Assembly: GCA_030180135.1 (NCBI GenBank)
Contig: CM058238.1
Span: 86,746,619 to 86,810,618 of the forward strand
DNA: 64,000 nucleotides
From: Orychophragmus violaceus
Taxonomy: Eukaryota > Streptophyta > Magnoliopsida > Brassicales > Brassicaceae
Direction: 5' to 3'
Made by a program: the position numbers and the translations under genes. This document shows positions 43,557 through 53,760 of the stretch, piece by piece. The notes beneath the pieces are model-generated. The model was not told where the DNA came from. It made no database searches and was given only the letters and a program-made list of their open reading frames with translations. The first letter of the stretch is position 1, and each line of letters begins with the position of its first letter.

Positions 43557-44546
43557 TTATCCTTTCTTCAGCGTTCTACTGTTTCTTAGTGCATGCATAT
43601 TAGTACAAATATGAGCACCGCAGCCGGTATCCAATACCCACGAAGTAGAACTAGAAGATATAACATTAAGTTCGATAACATAAATACCTGAGTCAGACGC
43701 ATCATACGTCTTCTTCAGCTTCTTGTAATCTTCCATGAACTTCTTGCAGTCTCTCTTCCAATGCCATAACTGCTTGCAGTAGTTGCACTTATCCTCAGGA
43801 GAATGCCCGGATTTGGGCTTCGGCTTGGGCTTGTCCTGACTTTCAGTCTGGACAACTTGGGCTTTTCCCTTATCCTTCTTAGGTTTCTTAAACCTTTTAC
43901 CCCCTTGTACCATCAGGACACTGGGAGTAGCCTTCTTGAGATTCGGCTCTGCTGTCTTCAGCATGCCGTGCAACTCAGTCAATGTCTTAGTCATGTTTTG
44001 CATATTGTAGTTCATGATGAAATGATCAAAACACGACGGCAAAGACTGCAGAATCATGTCAGTGGCTAGCTCCTGGCTAATGGCACAGTCCAGTTTCCCC
44101 AGGTTATCAATGTAACCCATCATTTTAAGGACATGAGGACTTACTGGACTGTCCTTAGCCAGCTTGCAATCCATGAGAGATTTAACCGTTTGGTATCTCT
44201 CTGTGCAAGCTTGCTCCTGAAACAAAGCTTTCAGGTTGTTAATCATCTCAATGGGTGACATCACGTTCTCATATTGCTTCCGCAGCTCAGAGTTCATAGT
44301 CACCAGCATTAGACAATTAACGTCTTTGACATCAGCTGAATGCTTATCATAAGCATTCTTATCTGCCTGCGGGGCATTGGAATGTGGCCTCTCGGGGAGA
44401 ACTCTTTCAAGGACATATTCCTTGTTCTCCTGTCTGAGAACTATTCTCAGGTTCCGATACCATTCCAAGAAATTAGATCCATTTAACTGGTCCTTCTCAA
44501 GGACGGATCTTAGTGAGAAAGTGTTGATGTGAGTTGAGACAGACAT
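43557..44546 (-). CDS. gag: Copia-E Gag with start of protease, 329 aa
   Basis: ATG at 44546 (MSVSTHINTFSLRS), stop at 43557-43559. UBN2-type copia Gag (NGSNFLEWYRNLRIVL; VSPHVLKMMGYIDNLGKLDC; MTKTLTELHGMLKTAEPN), a Lys-rich linker, one CCHC knuckle (CNYCKQLWHWKRDC), then the protease start SWVLDTGCGAHIC with its catalytic Asp. The stop lies within the protease and looks like CAA to TAA; reading continues in the same frame into pre-integrase. Gag itself is intact and could assemble. Confidence 0.87.
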   Translation of the reverse strand: MSVSTHINTFSLRSVLEKDQLNGSNFLEWYRNLRIVLRQENKEYVLERVLPERPHSNAPQADKNAYDKHSADVKDVNCLMLVTMNSELRKQYENVMSPIEMINNLKALFQEQACTERYQTVKSLMDCKLAKDSPVSPHVLKMMGYIDNLGKLDCAISQELATDMILQSLPSCFDHFIMNYNMQNMTKTLTELHGMLKTAEPNLKKATPSVLMVQGGKRFKKPKKDKGKAQVVQTESQDKPKPKPKSGHSPEDKCNYCKQLWHWKRDCKKFMEDYKKLKKTYDASDSGIYVIELNVISSSSTSWVLDTGCGAHICTNMHALRNSRTLKKG

Positions 44547-45044
44547 AGCTGTAATTAAAAAGGTAGAGATTTTAGTTATAATGCTCAAGGAAATGAGAAT
44601 TCTTATCTAATAAGAAAGACTCGCATTGTATTCAAAACTATGTTTCCTCAGATGAATACAATGAGCCAAGATCCTCAGATCACTAAAATTCCAGTGGGCG
44701 ACTCGCCGTTACTCAAACTTTATTTATTTAGATAAGCAAATCATTGCTAATTGTACCCAGTACAACTCTTGGTCGTAGATAAGACAAACTATGTCTAATC
44801 TACTCTGATGTCTCTGGGCCCAGAACTTCTGACAGCCCAGTCAAGTAAAACCAATCTCTTCTGTCTTGTGATCAGTAATAGTTGCACTACAAATCTATCA
44901 ATGATCACCTGCATTACTCATGTTGCTGTGGACACCAAGGACTCCAAGGATATCCAACAACAACACGAGTAGTGACAGTAGACAAGATCGGGCAAGACAT
45001 CAAGATTACTTGATATTTGGTTGAGGAAAAGAATTATTTTATCT

Positions 45045-45142
<98 letters not shown>

Positions 45143-45664
45143 AATATACATCCAAGAAGTTATTAATTTAATAAAAACATTCAGTTTTATTAAGTTTAGG
45201 TTCATCTAGAACTTTAGGATTAATTTTGGTCTGGTATATGCAAATCTATGGTCCAACCATTAATTCTGCGAATGGTGTGTCGATCGACGCCAACCATTGG
45301 CATCGGTCGACACAACCCAATTTAAACCGGTCTTCGATAACCGGTCAAACCGGATCAAATTTCCTTAACCGATTCAATCTAATTGAACTGGTTCGGTTTA
45401 ATAGTACATGTTGATCGTAACACTACTCTGTGTCGATCGACATTACCGAACCAGAACCAAATTGGTTAATTAAAATTAACCGATCGAGATAACCAGTTCA
45501 ATCCAATTGAACCGATCTATCTCATCGCTTTGCATGTGTCTACCGACACACCCAATGTATCGATCGACACGGCAGGATTACGGGTACTCGATCTCAGATC
45601 GAAACCCTAAAATTATTTGCGAGTTTTCGCTATGTATCGACCGACACACGCTTTGTGTCGATCG
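44547..45664 (-). other. Copia-E leader (proximal part) with CGATCG modules
   Basis: Between gag and the Copia-F insertion; the leader continues at 52367-52687. Holds an (AT)n run and CGATCG cores at 45281/45304, 45434, 45540/45561 and 45638/45659. No gene. The last core is the point where Copia-F entered. Confidence 0.75.
45047..45140. repeat. (AT)n microsatellite
   Basis: About 47 uninterrupted AT units. Any open frame here (repeated Ile-Tyr) is an artefact. Confidence 0.97.
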
Positions 45665-46323
45665 TGAAGGAATTTCTAGCAGATCCTAATCCAATTAGGC
45701 AATCCTGGTCTGAATTCCGAGCCTAGGATCTAAGGTTCATATAATTGAATCTATCAGATCTGGAGATTACCTGGTGATTAATGCAGCGGAAGTCTTAGCA
45801 GATAATCGAGATCTAGAGCGCCTCAAATGCTGCGCCTCTACTGGTATCCACACGCACACAAACTGAACAGCAGGGATGCTAGTGCCTATCAGAGATCTGA
45901 TCTCCAGAGAGGTTTCTTTTCTGTTTCTGGTGGCTGTGAATTAGGTTATCAACGAGTTTAGGTCGACCATATATCTTATATATGTCGACTTAAACCACAA
46001 CGGAATTAACCAACGATTAAACCGATTTAATTTGGTAATCCGCAAGTTGTGTCGACCGACACACTCTTTGTAGGATCAACCTCACTTTCAAATATGCATT
46101 CATCCGATCATTACATTAATGATCAACCTCACTTTCAATGTCCAGTTTGCTTAGGTGTGTGACCCTGTAGGATCATATAACACTAGCAATGAGTTCTAAA
46201 TTTATTGATCATAAGTGGCTTCTAGCAAATCATTACGAGTACCTAGTGTCATATGATTGTCTCATCTCGACAGTACGACTTTCTCTCAGAGTAAGTACAA
46301 TAGATTTCAGGACATTCCCAACA
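45665..46323 (-). repeat. Copia-F 3' LTR, 659 bp
   Basis: TGAAGGAATTTC...CATTCCCAACA. Lacks ~70 bases present in the partner LTR, starting inside a CGATCG module at about 46065, where GGATCAACCTCACTTTCAA is also repeated. Confidence 0.92.
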
Positions 46324-49300
46324 ATCTCCCACTTGTACTGGAATCATCTATTCCCATAATCCCTTCGTCACCATATCTCGATTTGGCATAAGGCAAGATC
46401 CGTGTCATCCTTATTAAGCCAATATCATGTTCATCGAATTCCGATTTATACTGACAAGACAAACGACTGACAATCACCTCGTTTGAGTGTGGCCACACAT
46501 TTCTCAGTATCAAATCTTCGATGGGCCCTGAGATATTTATCTCCTGTTATATAGGATGGACAAATCCCATCTTGTTTCATCCCTGTTTCTTCACACGCTT
46601 CATGATGCGCCCAATCAATGTCTTTATAATCACCAGTTACGGCTGACGTTTGACAAAGTCAAAGCGTACCAATTCACATGTAAGAAATCATGATGAACTC
46701 AGGTTCAAGGACTATTCTCTATATTCGTAATGAAAACTCTCATGACACTTATATAACTATCCTGTAGAGTTCTCATTAGTGGGTCATGTCCGATCATGTG
46801 TTCTCTAACACATACCTATGTGATTGACTTTAATACTCTTATTAATGACTCCATGAAACTTAGTCATCAGTCACATCACATACTAGTCTCACGCGGTTGT
46901 TAATGTCCCACTTTAACAACCTCGACCAGGGACCAACATAATTTATGTCATTTATTATCTATAGGGTTTCATGATCAAGTCACATACTTGATGACCTATA
47001 AAATGTCATAAATTACTTTGGGACTATTATTTAATAACCATTTTTAAATAATACAGATGTCAGATTCCAATAACATAATCAAATTATGTTTATACGAACA
47101 TCATATCATAACTAAAATTAACAATAATGACTCCCACTAAAATTAAGATCACATCTTAAGACATATAATGCCTTTAGCAGTAGTCTGACCCTCATTCGCT
47201 CTTGCTCAGCGTGTGTCGAAAGACACTGCGTCTTGCTAAGAGTAATACAAAGAGTCATTTGCACAAAGCCCTTCTTGGAATCATGCATATTGGACATGTG
47301 CAAGACCTTATCGCCATAAGTATCTTGACACAATCCAATCAGCTCGTCTAATCTATCTCCATATATTCTTATTCCAAGAATGTATATGGTTTCTCCCATA
47401 TTTCTCATCGGAAAGCAACTTTCGAGTCAAGTCTTAACAGACTGAAACAATGGAACTTTTATTTCCGAGAAGTAGTATGTTATCAACATACAATACTAGA
47501 AATGCAACTGCGCTCCCACTAGTCTTCTTGTAAACATTCGGTTCCTCTTCATTTCTGATAAAGTCAAACCTTTTGACTACTTTATCAAAACGAAGATTCC
47601 AACTCCGAGATGCTTGCTTTAATCCATAAATGGATCGATGAAGCTTGCATATCTTCCTAGCCTCATTAGGATCAATGAAAACTTCATATTATGTCATGTA
47701 CACATTCTTTTCTAGAATTCCATTAAGGAAAACTGCTTTCACATCCATCTGCCAGATCTCATAACCATTATGAGTGGCTGTTGCTAGGAGAATCCGGATG
47801 GACATAAGCATGATGTTTGGGATTAGGTTTCTTCACAGTTAATACCATGAATTTACTTGAAACTTTTTCCACCAATCCAGCTTTGGACATCGCCATTCCG
47901 GATTCAGCGGCTCTCAGCCACTTTCGGAGTCAAGGCCCATCATTGCTACTTCAAAATTCGCAGGCCCGTCACTTTCAATGATCAATAGATCGCGGCAATT
48001 GGTTACAAGAAATCCACATTTTTCGGGTTCGTGACGGATCCTTTCGGATCTGCGAGCTTCTATTTCTGTGTAAAAGTCGTGCACATATCTCATATGTAGA
48101 CTTTTATCACGACCTAATTAGCCAAGATTTAAACCGAAGTTAATTAAATCATACGCAAACTGTGTCGATCGATACAACCTTTGTGTCGATCGATACTGCT
48201 TCAGAAAATCGCCATGTCAATGTATATCGAATATACATTCACCAAATCCTTTATAAACTTTAGGCACCACAGGTGCAGGTTCTACAACTCTTTGTAGATC
48301 CAACTGTTACTCTTCCTTATCAGGTTGAACAGTCTCCTGTGTTTTTCGAATTTCTTCGAGTTTTACTTTACTCCCAATGTTCTTCTTGGAAAGAAAATCT
48401 TTCTCAAGAAAACATAGTTCTGAGCAACAAACAATTTGTTCCCAGACTGGTTGTAAAAGTAACATGCCTTGGTTTCGTTAGGACAACCAATGAAATAGCA
48501 CTTATCGGATTTGGGTGAGCTTATCAGGGATTAAACGTTTTATATAAGCCTCACAACTCCAAATCTCCATGATGGATAAATCAGAAACATTTCCATTCCA
48601 CATCTCATGTGGTGTCTCTGTAACTGATTTTGATGGAACACTATTTAATGTAATCTCAGACATTTCTAGAGCGTATTCTTAGAAGGATAATGGAAGGTCT
48701 AAGTGACTCATCATTGATCGAACCATATCTAATAAAGTCCGATTCAGGAGGAGTGAATTGTGAAACACTTTCACAATTTCTCAGATGATCATTAAATTCT
48801 TGACTTAAGTATTCACCTCCATGATCTCATCGTAGAGCTTTAATACTTTTGCCAAATTTATTCTGTACTTCATTCTAGAACTCTTTGAACTTTTTCAAAA
48901 GATTCTGACTTATGTCTTATTAATAAGATATAATTTTACCTACTGAAAATATCAGTAAAGGTAATGAAGTACTGAAATTTTCCTCTAGCACTAATGCTCA
49001 TCGGCCCATAAACATCTGTATGTATCAAGCCCAATAAGCCTCTGGCCCTTTCATTTTATCCGTTCGTTCGCGACCTGTGTCGACCGATGCAACGTTTGTG
49101 TCGATCGACACTACCTTTTCGAAAGGAGCCTTTGTCATTTTACCCAATAAACAAGATTTACTTTACTCATAATGATTCATAATCAGATGAGCCCAAAAGT
49201 CCATCACTATGGAGCTTCTGAATCTGTTTCTCATTTATTTGGCCCAAAACGACAATGCCAGAGAGAAGTTTGATATTAATGTTATAGTTAGGCACATTCT

Positions 49301-49674
49301 GGTTTATAACATAAAGTCCATTCTCTAATGAATTGCTACTATAAAATATATCACTGTAATCAAATGAATAACACTTATTCTTAATTTGAAAACTGATATC
49401 CTTCCATATCCAAACAAGGAATAGAAATAACACTTCTGCTCATAGCAGATACATAGTAGCAGTTTTAAGTTCAAAAACATGCCATAAAGAAAGCAAGTGA
49501 AAATACTCTTACGGCTAATGCAGCAACTCTTGCTCCATTTCACACGCGTAGATCCACTTGTCCTTTCTCCATAGTCCTACTTTTGCTCAGGCCCTGCACA
49601 TTTTCACAAAATATGAGTACCACAGCTGGTATCCAATACCCAATAAGTAGGACTATTAGAAGTAACATTTACTT
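46324..49674 (-). pseudogene. pol: Copia-F pol, heavily decayed, with 3' UTR
   Basis: 46324-47110 corresponds to the Copia-E 3' UTR. Beyond it, pol matches Copia-E in broken frames: RT pieces ETIYILGIRIYGDRLDELIG and GLCQDTYGDKVL at about 47300-47400, then integrase and pre-integrase to 49670. RNase H is mostly deleted. Two extra segments not in Copia-E break it: about 48061-48262 (resembling a copia LTR fragment, with cores 48166/48187) and about 49062-49117 (one bipartite module, 49081/49102). No enzyme can be made. Confidence 0.8.
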
Positions 49675-50553
49675 CTATAACATAATACCTGAAGAAGAAG
49701 TCTCGTACGTCTTCTTCAGCTTCTCATAATCTTCCAAGGATTTATTGCAGTTTCTTTTCAAATGCCCATAACCGTTACAATAACGGCACTTAACATCTTC
49801 AGAAGGACTGGTTTTAACCTTAGGAGCATGGCCAGACTCGCTTGGATTCACAATCGAGCTCGTCTTGCCATCACCTTTGTTCTTACCAAGTTTCTTAAAC
49901 TTTTTACCCTTTTGTACCACAAGGACATCTGGGGTGTCCTTCTTGATGTTAGGTTCAGCAGTCTTAAGCATCCCATGCAATTCAGTCATCGTCTTCGTCA
50001 AGTTATTCATGTTGTAGTTCATAACAAATTGATCATAGCTTGACGGCAGTGACTGCAGAATGATGTCAGTAGCCAACTCTTGGCTAATGGGACAATCCAG
50101 TTTCCCCAGGTTATCAATATAACCCATCATCTTAATGACATGAGGACTAACTGGTTCGCCCATTGGTAGCTTGCACTCAATCAGAGACCTAACCGTCTGG
50201 TATCTCTGAGTTCGTGCCTGCTCCTGAAACATACTTTTCAGGCCAGTGATCATCTCTTTTGGCGACTCCACGTACTCAAATTGCTTCTGCAATTCCGAGT
50301 TCATGGTAGCCAACATGAGACAACTCACATCCACCGCATCATTATAATGCTTATCCCAAGCATCCATATCTGACTGCCAGGCATTGGCTCGGCACTTCTT
50401 AGGGAGAACTTTCTCAAGGACATAGTCTTTTTTCTCCTGTTTGAGAACAATTCTCAAGTTCCGATACCATTCAAGAAAGTTGGATCCATTTAACTTGTCC
50501 TTCTCAAGGACGGATCGCAGGGAGAAATTGTTACGATGGTTTGTGCTAGACAT
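49675..50553 (-). CDS. gag: Copia-F Gag, 292 aa
   Basis: ATG at 50553 (MSSTNHRNNFSLRS), chosen because it aligns with the Copia-E start; the frame is open further upstream. UBN2-type Gag (NGSNFLEWYRNLRIVL; VSPHVIKMMGYIDNLGKLDC; MTELHGMLKTAEPN), basic linker and CCHC knuckle CRYCNGYGHLKRNC. It ends at 49675 just before where the protease should start (in Copia-E the frame goes on to VLDTGCGAH). The intact gag contrasts with the ruined pol next to it. Confidence 0.83.
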   Translation of the reverse strand: MSSTNHRNNFSLRSVLEKDKLNGSNFLEWYRNLRIVLKQEKKDYVLEKVLPKKCRANAWQSDMDAWDKHYNDAVDVSCLMLATMNSELQKQFEYVESPKEMITGLKSMFQEQARTQRYQTVRSLIECKLPMGEPVSPHVIKMMGYIDNLGKLDCPISQELATDIILQSLPSSYDQFVMNYNMNNLTKTMTELHGMLKTAEPNIKKDTPDVLVVQKGKKFKKLGKNKGDGKTSSIVNPSESGHAPKVKTSPSEDVKCRYCNGYGHLKRNCNKSLEDYEKLKKTYETSSSGIML

Positions 50554-51638
50554 AGCTGAAAAAACAAGGGAGGTTTTAGTTATGATGTTCAAGAAATGAG
50601 AAGTCTTAACTTTTAAGAAAACTCGCATTATATTCAAACAATGTTTCCTCATATGAATATAATGATCCAAGACCCTTACTTCACTAAACTTGAGTGAGCC
50701 ACTGGCTATCACCCAAATTTTAGCTATCTAGGTAAGCAACAACCTTGCTAGTTGTATCCAATACAACTCTTGGTTGTGGATTGACATCTTATGTCAAATC
50801 CACCTGATGTCTCTGAGCCCAAAACGATTTTGATGGCCCAGTCAAGTAAACCAATCTTTTCAGTCATGTAATTGTCGACGCCTTGCACTGCAAGCCCATC
50901 AACACGATTACTTCCTGCCTTACTCATGTAATTGTGGACACCTTTCACTGTAAGCCTATCACTCAATGAAACGAGTCTTGACAGTTGAGAAGAATGGAAA
51001 GACATCAAGTATCACTTGATATTTGGTTGAGGAACGGAACCTTTTAAAATGTTCAGTTTTATTATGTTTTAATTCTTATAATTAACTGATCTGACTTGCT
51101 TTGGTTCTGTGATTTCAGGTTCCTTAACCTAATCATCGAATCTGGTGTCGACCGACACTACTATAGTGTCGATCGATACAGAATAACCAAAAGCAATCAG
51201 CGATAACCGATCAATCCAATTGATCCGGTTTTGAATACCGGTCAGTGTCGATCGATGCTACACTAGCATCGGTCGATACCAACCTAATCAAAACAATCGC
51301 AATTAAACCATTTAACCAAGCTCGATAATCGGTCCAATCCAATTGAACCGATTCTCCAATCTCGCGAGGCTTGTGTCGACCGACACAAATCTTGTGTCGA
51401 TCGACACGAGGCGAATTTTTTTATTCGGGTTATCCTTCTGTGTCGACCGATACCGGATTGGTGTCGATCGACACAGTGCGATAATCCCTAATCGTTTTTT
51501 TTTAAGTTAAAACCCTAAAACTAGATTTTAATCAAAAACGAATTTCAGCATGCTTGTATCAACTATACAGAGATCTAGATTCAACTAATCTAATCAACAT
51601 GCCACAGATTCAATGGAACCCTAAAGCTCTGATACCAC
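50554..51638 (-). other. Copia-F leader with four CGATCG modules
   Basis: Between gag and the primer site. Modules at 51149/51170, 51249/51270, 51377/51398 and 51444/51465, each with centres 21 bp apart; the last two are followed by GGCGAA and GTGCGATAA. No gene seen. Confidence 0.78.
51626..51637 (-). other. Copia-F primer binding site (tRNA-iMet)
   Basis: The minus strand reads TGGTATCAGAGC, an exact match, one base after the LTR. Confidence 0.93.
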
Positions 51639-52366
51639 TGAAGGAATTTCTAGCAGATCCTAATCCAATTAGGCAATCCTGGTCTGAATTCCGAGCCTAG
51701 GATCTAAGGTTCATATAATTGAATCTATCAGATCTGGAGATTACCTGGTGATTAATGCAGCGGAAGTCTTAGCAGATAATCGAGATCTAGAGCGCCTCAA
51801 ATGCTGCGCCTCTACTGCTATCCACACGCACACAAACTGAACAGCAGGGATGCTAGTGCCTATCAGAGATCTGATCTCCAAAGAGGTTTCTTTTCTGTTT
51901 CTGGTGGATGTGAATTAGGTTATCAACGAGTTTAGGTCGACCATATATCTTATATATGTCGACTTAAACCACAACGGAATTAACCAACGATTAAACCGAT
52001 TTAATTTGGTAATCCGCAAGTTGTGTCGACCGACACACTCTTTGTGTCGATCGACACAGTCGATCCGTGTCGACCGACACACATAGTGCGTCGATCGACA
52101 CTGCCCAGAAAAGATGACATTGAATGCATATCAAATATGCATTCATCCGTTCATTACATTAATGATCAACCTCACATTCAATGTCCAGTTTGCTTAGGTG
52201 TGTGACCCTGTAGGATCATATAACACTAGAAATGAGTTCTAAACTTATTTATCATAAGTGGCTTCTAGCAAAGCATTACGAGTACCTAGTGTCATATGAT
52301 TGTCTCATCTCGACAGTACGACTTTCTCTCAGAGTAAGTACAATAGATTTCAGGACATTCCCAACA
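51639..52366 (-). repeat. Copia-F 5' LTR, 728 bp
   Basis: Longer partner of 45665-46323. Contains two modules (52027/52048 and 52071/52092). Confidence 0.92.
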
Positions 52367-52687
52367 GATCGATACTGTGCGACAAACCCTAAAAATTTTA
52401 CGCGTGTTTTCGCTCTGTGTCGACCGACACACGCTTTGTGTCGATCGACACTATGCGACAAACCCTAAAATTTGACATGTTATTTCGCGGCGTGTCGACC
52501 GACACACGCTTTGTGTCGATTGACACAGTGCGATTTCAACAGTTTCATCGATTTTCAACACGCATACAATCCGTGATTTATCATAAGAAAAACGATTTTG
52601 GCAGGCAATAAACAATTCAACAAACCCAGTTTTTGAATTAATTGCATCAGATTCAATAGTCTAAACCCTAACACGCTCTGATAACAC
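52367..52687 (-). other. Copia-E leader (distal part): tandem ~75-bp units and primer site
   Basis: Together with 45595-45664 it forms about three tandem units of ~75 bp, each with AACCCTAAAA, a TTTTCGC stretch, a bipartite module and TGCGA (cores 45638/45659, 52421/52442, 52496/52517). The primer site, TGTTATCAGAGC on the minus strand, lies at 52675-52686. Confidence 0.8.
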
Positions 52688-53308
52688 TGTTGGGTCCCTA
52701 CTGGATCTAGGGTTTGATATATTGAATTAAAACCAACCTCGTTCTTACCTTTGAACTGGCAGCGGAATGAGAATGGTGAACGAGATCAGTGGAGCAACGC
52801 AGATGCCTTGCCTCTACCAGATACACACGCACGCTCGCTGGAAACGGGATGCTAGTGCCGGATCAACGGGAATCGAATCTCTCTGGTGTGTCTACTGTTT
52901 CTGTCAAGAAAAGTGGACGGCTTGCTGTTTAGGTCAAAATTCTCGAGTTTTATTTGATCTAAACATGCTTAACGGGCCAGACTTAATTAAATCTTAATTC
53001 AAAAAGCCTTTCCGAAAACCCGAACTGTGTCGATCGACACAACACCATTATATCGATTATAATGTGTATCCAATACACATTAATATGATCATTACCATAA
53101 TGATCATTCCCATGTCGTAGCTTCCAGTTTGCTTAGGTGTGTGACCCTATAGGATCATATAATACTGGCAGTAAGTATATAACTTACAGATTGCAAGAAG
53201 CTTCTAGCAAAACATTGCAACCTCCCAGTATTATACGAATGTCTGATCTCGACACACAACTATCATCAGGAGTGAGTACAAGTGTGATTTCAGGACACTA
53301 TCCCAACA
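52688..53308 (-). repeat. Copia-E 5' LTR, 621 bp
   Basis: Partner of 39111-39752. It has one palindrome (53031-53036) where the 3' LTR has two, a loss of one ~21-bp unit. Confidence 0.93.
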
Positions 53309-53313
53309 GTTGT

Positions 53314-53760
53314 ACCTAAGAAAGGTGGAGTTACAGTGGTGAAGAATGAGAAGAATGAGTTGATTCCCACTAGGACAGTGACTGGACATCGTATGTGCAT
53401 AGATTACAAGAAGCTTAATGCTGCGACCAGGAAGGATCACTTTCCCTTGCCTTTTATTGATCAGATGCCGGAGAGGTTAGCTAATCACCCTTACTATTGC
53501 TTCCTCGATGGATACTCAGGTTTCTTTCAGATTCCCATCCATCCAGAAGATCAGGGAAAGACTACTTTCACTTGTCCCTATGGCACATTTGCATATCGTA
53601 TGATGCCTTTCGGACTCTGTAACGCACCAGCCACATTCCAGAGATGCATGATGTCCATATTCACTGATATGATTGAGGATTTTATGGAGGTATTTGTGGT
53701 TATTTCTCAGTCTATGGATCATCCTATCATGAGTGCTTGGATAATCTGTGCAAAGTGATA
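53314..53760 (+). pseudogene. pol: Athila-D RT core after Copia-E
   Basis: Resumes the RT: VPKKGGVTVVKNEKNELIP, MCIDYKKLNAATRKDHFPLP, FLDGYSGFFQIPIHPEDQGK, MMPFGLCNAPATFQRCMMSI. At about 53690-53710, where the catalytic Asp-Asp box should follow DFMEVF, small lesions shift the frame and destroy it; downstream SVYG-like codons reappear in another frame. RT activity is lost. Confidence 0.87.

Larger units (their letters stand above)
45665..52366 (-). mobile_element. Copia-F: related copia inside the Copia-E leader, TSD GATCG
   Basis: LTRs 45665-46323 and 51639-52366, primer site, gag and a strongly decayed pol. TSD GATCG (45660-45664; 52367-52371), which is the core of a palindromic module of Copia-E. 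Sequence and gene order match Copia-E, so it is a sister subfamily. The gag is open but pol has many lesions and two module-bearing inserts. Confidence 0.92.
39111..53308 (-). mobile_element. Copia-E: Ty1/copia element, TSD GTTGT
   Basis: Minus-strand element in the Athila-D RT. LTRs 39111-39752 and 52688-53308, primer site, gag, protease, integrase, RT, RNase H and TSD GTTGT (39106-39110; 53309-53313). Its long leader carries several CGATCG modules, and Copia-F is inserted there. Coding order is the copia order (integrase before RT). Only about five stops and one frameshift break it. Confidence 0.93.

Noticed and set aside
44918..45205. Open frame with a long Ile-Tyr repeat
   Set aside because: It is only the translation of the (AT)n microsatellite.
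52380..52475. Plant telomere-like repeats (AAACCCTAAA)
   Set aside because: Only single AACCCTAAAA strings per ~75-bp unit, not tandem TTTAGGG arrays.
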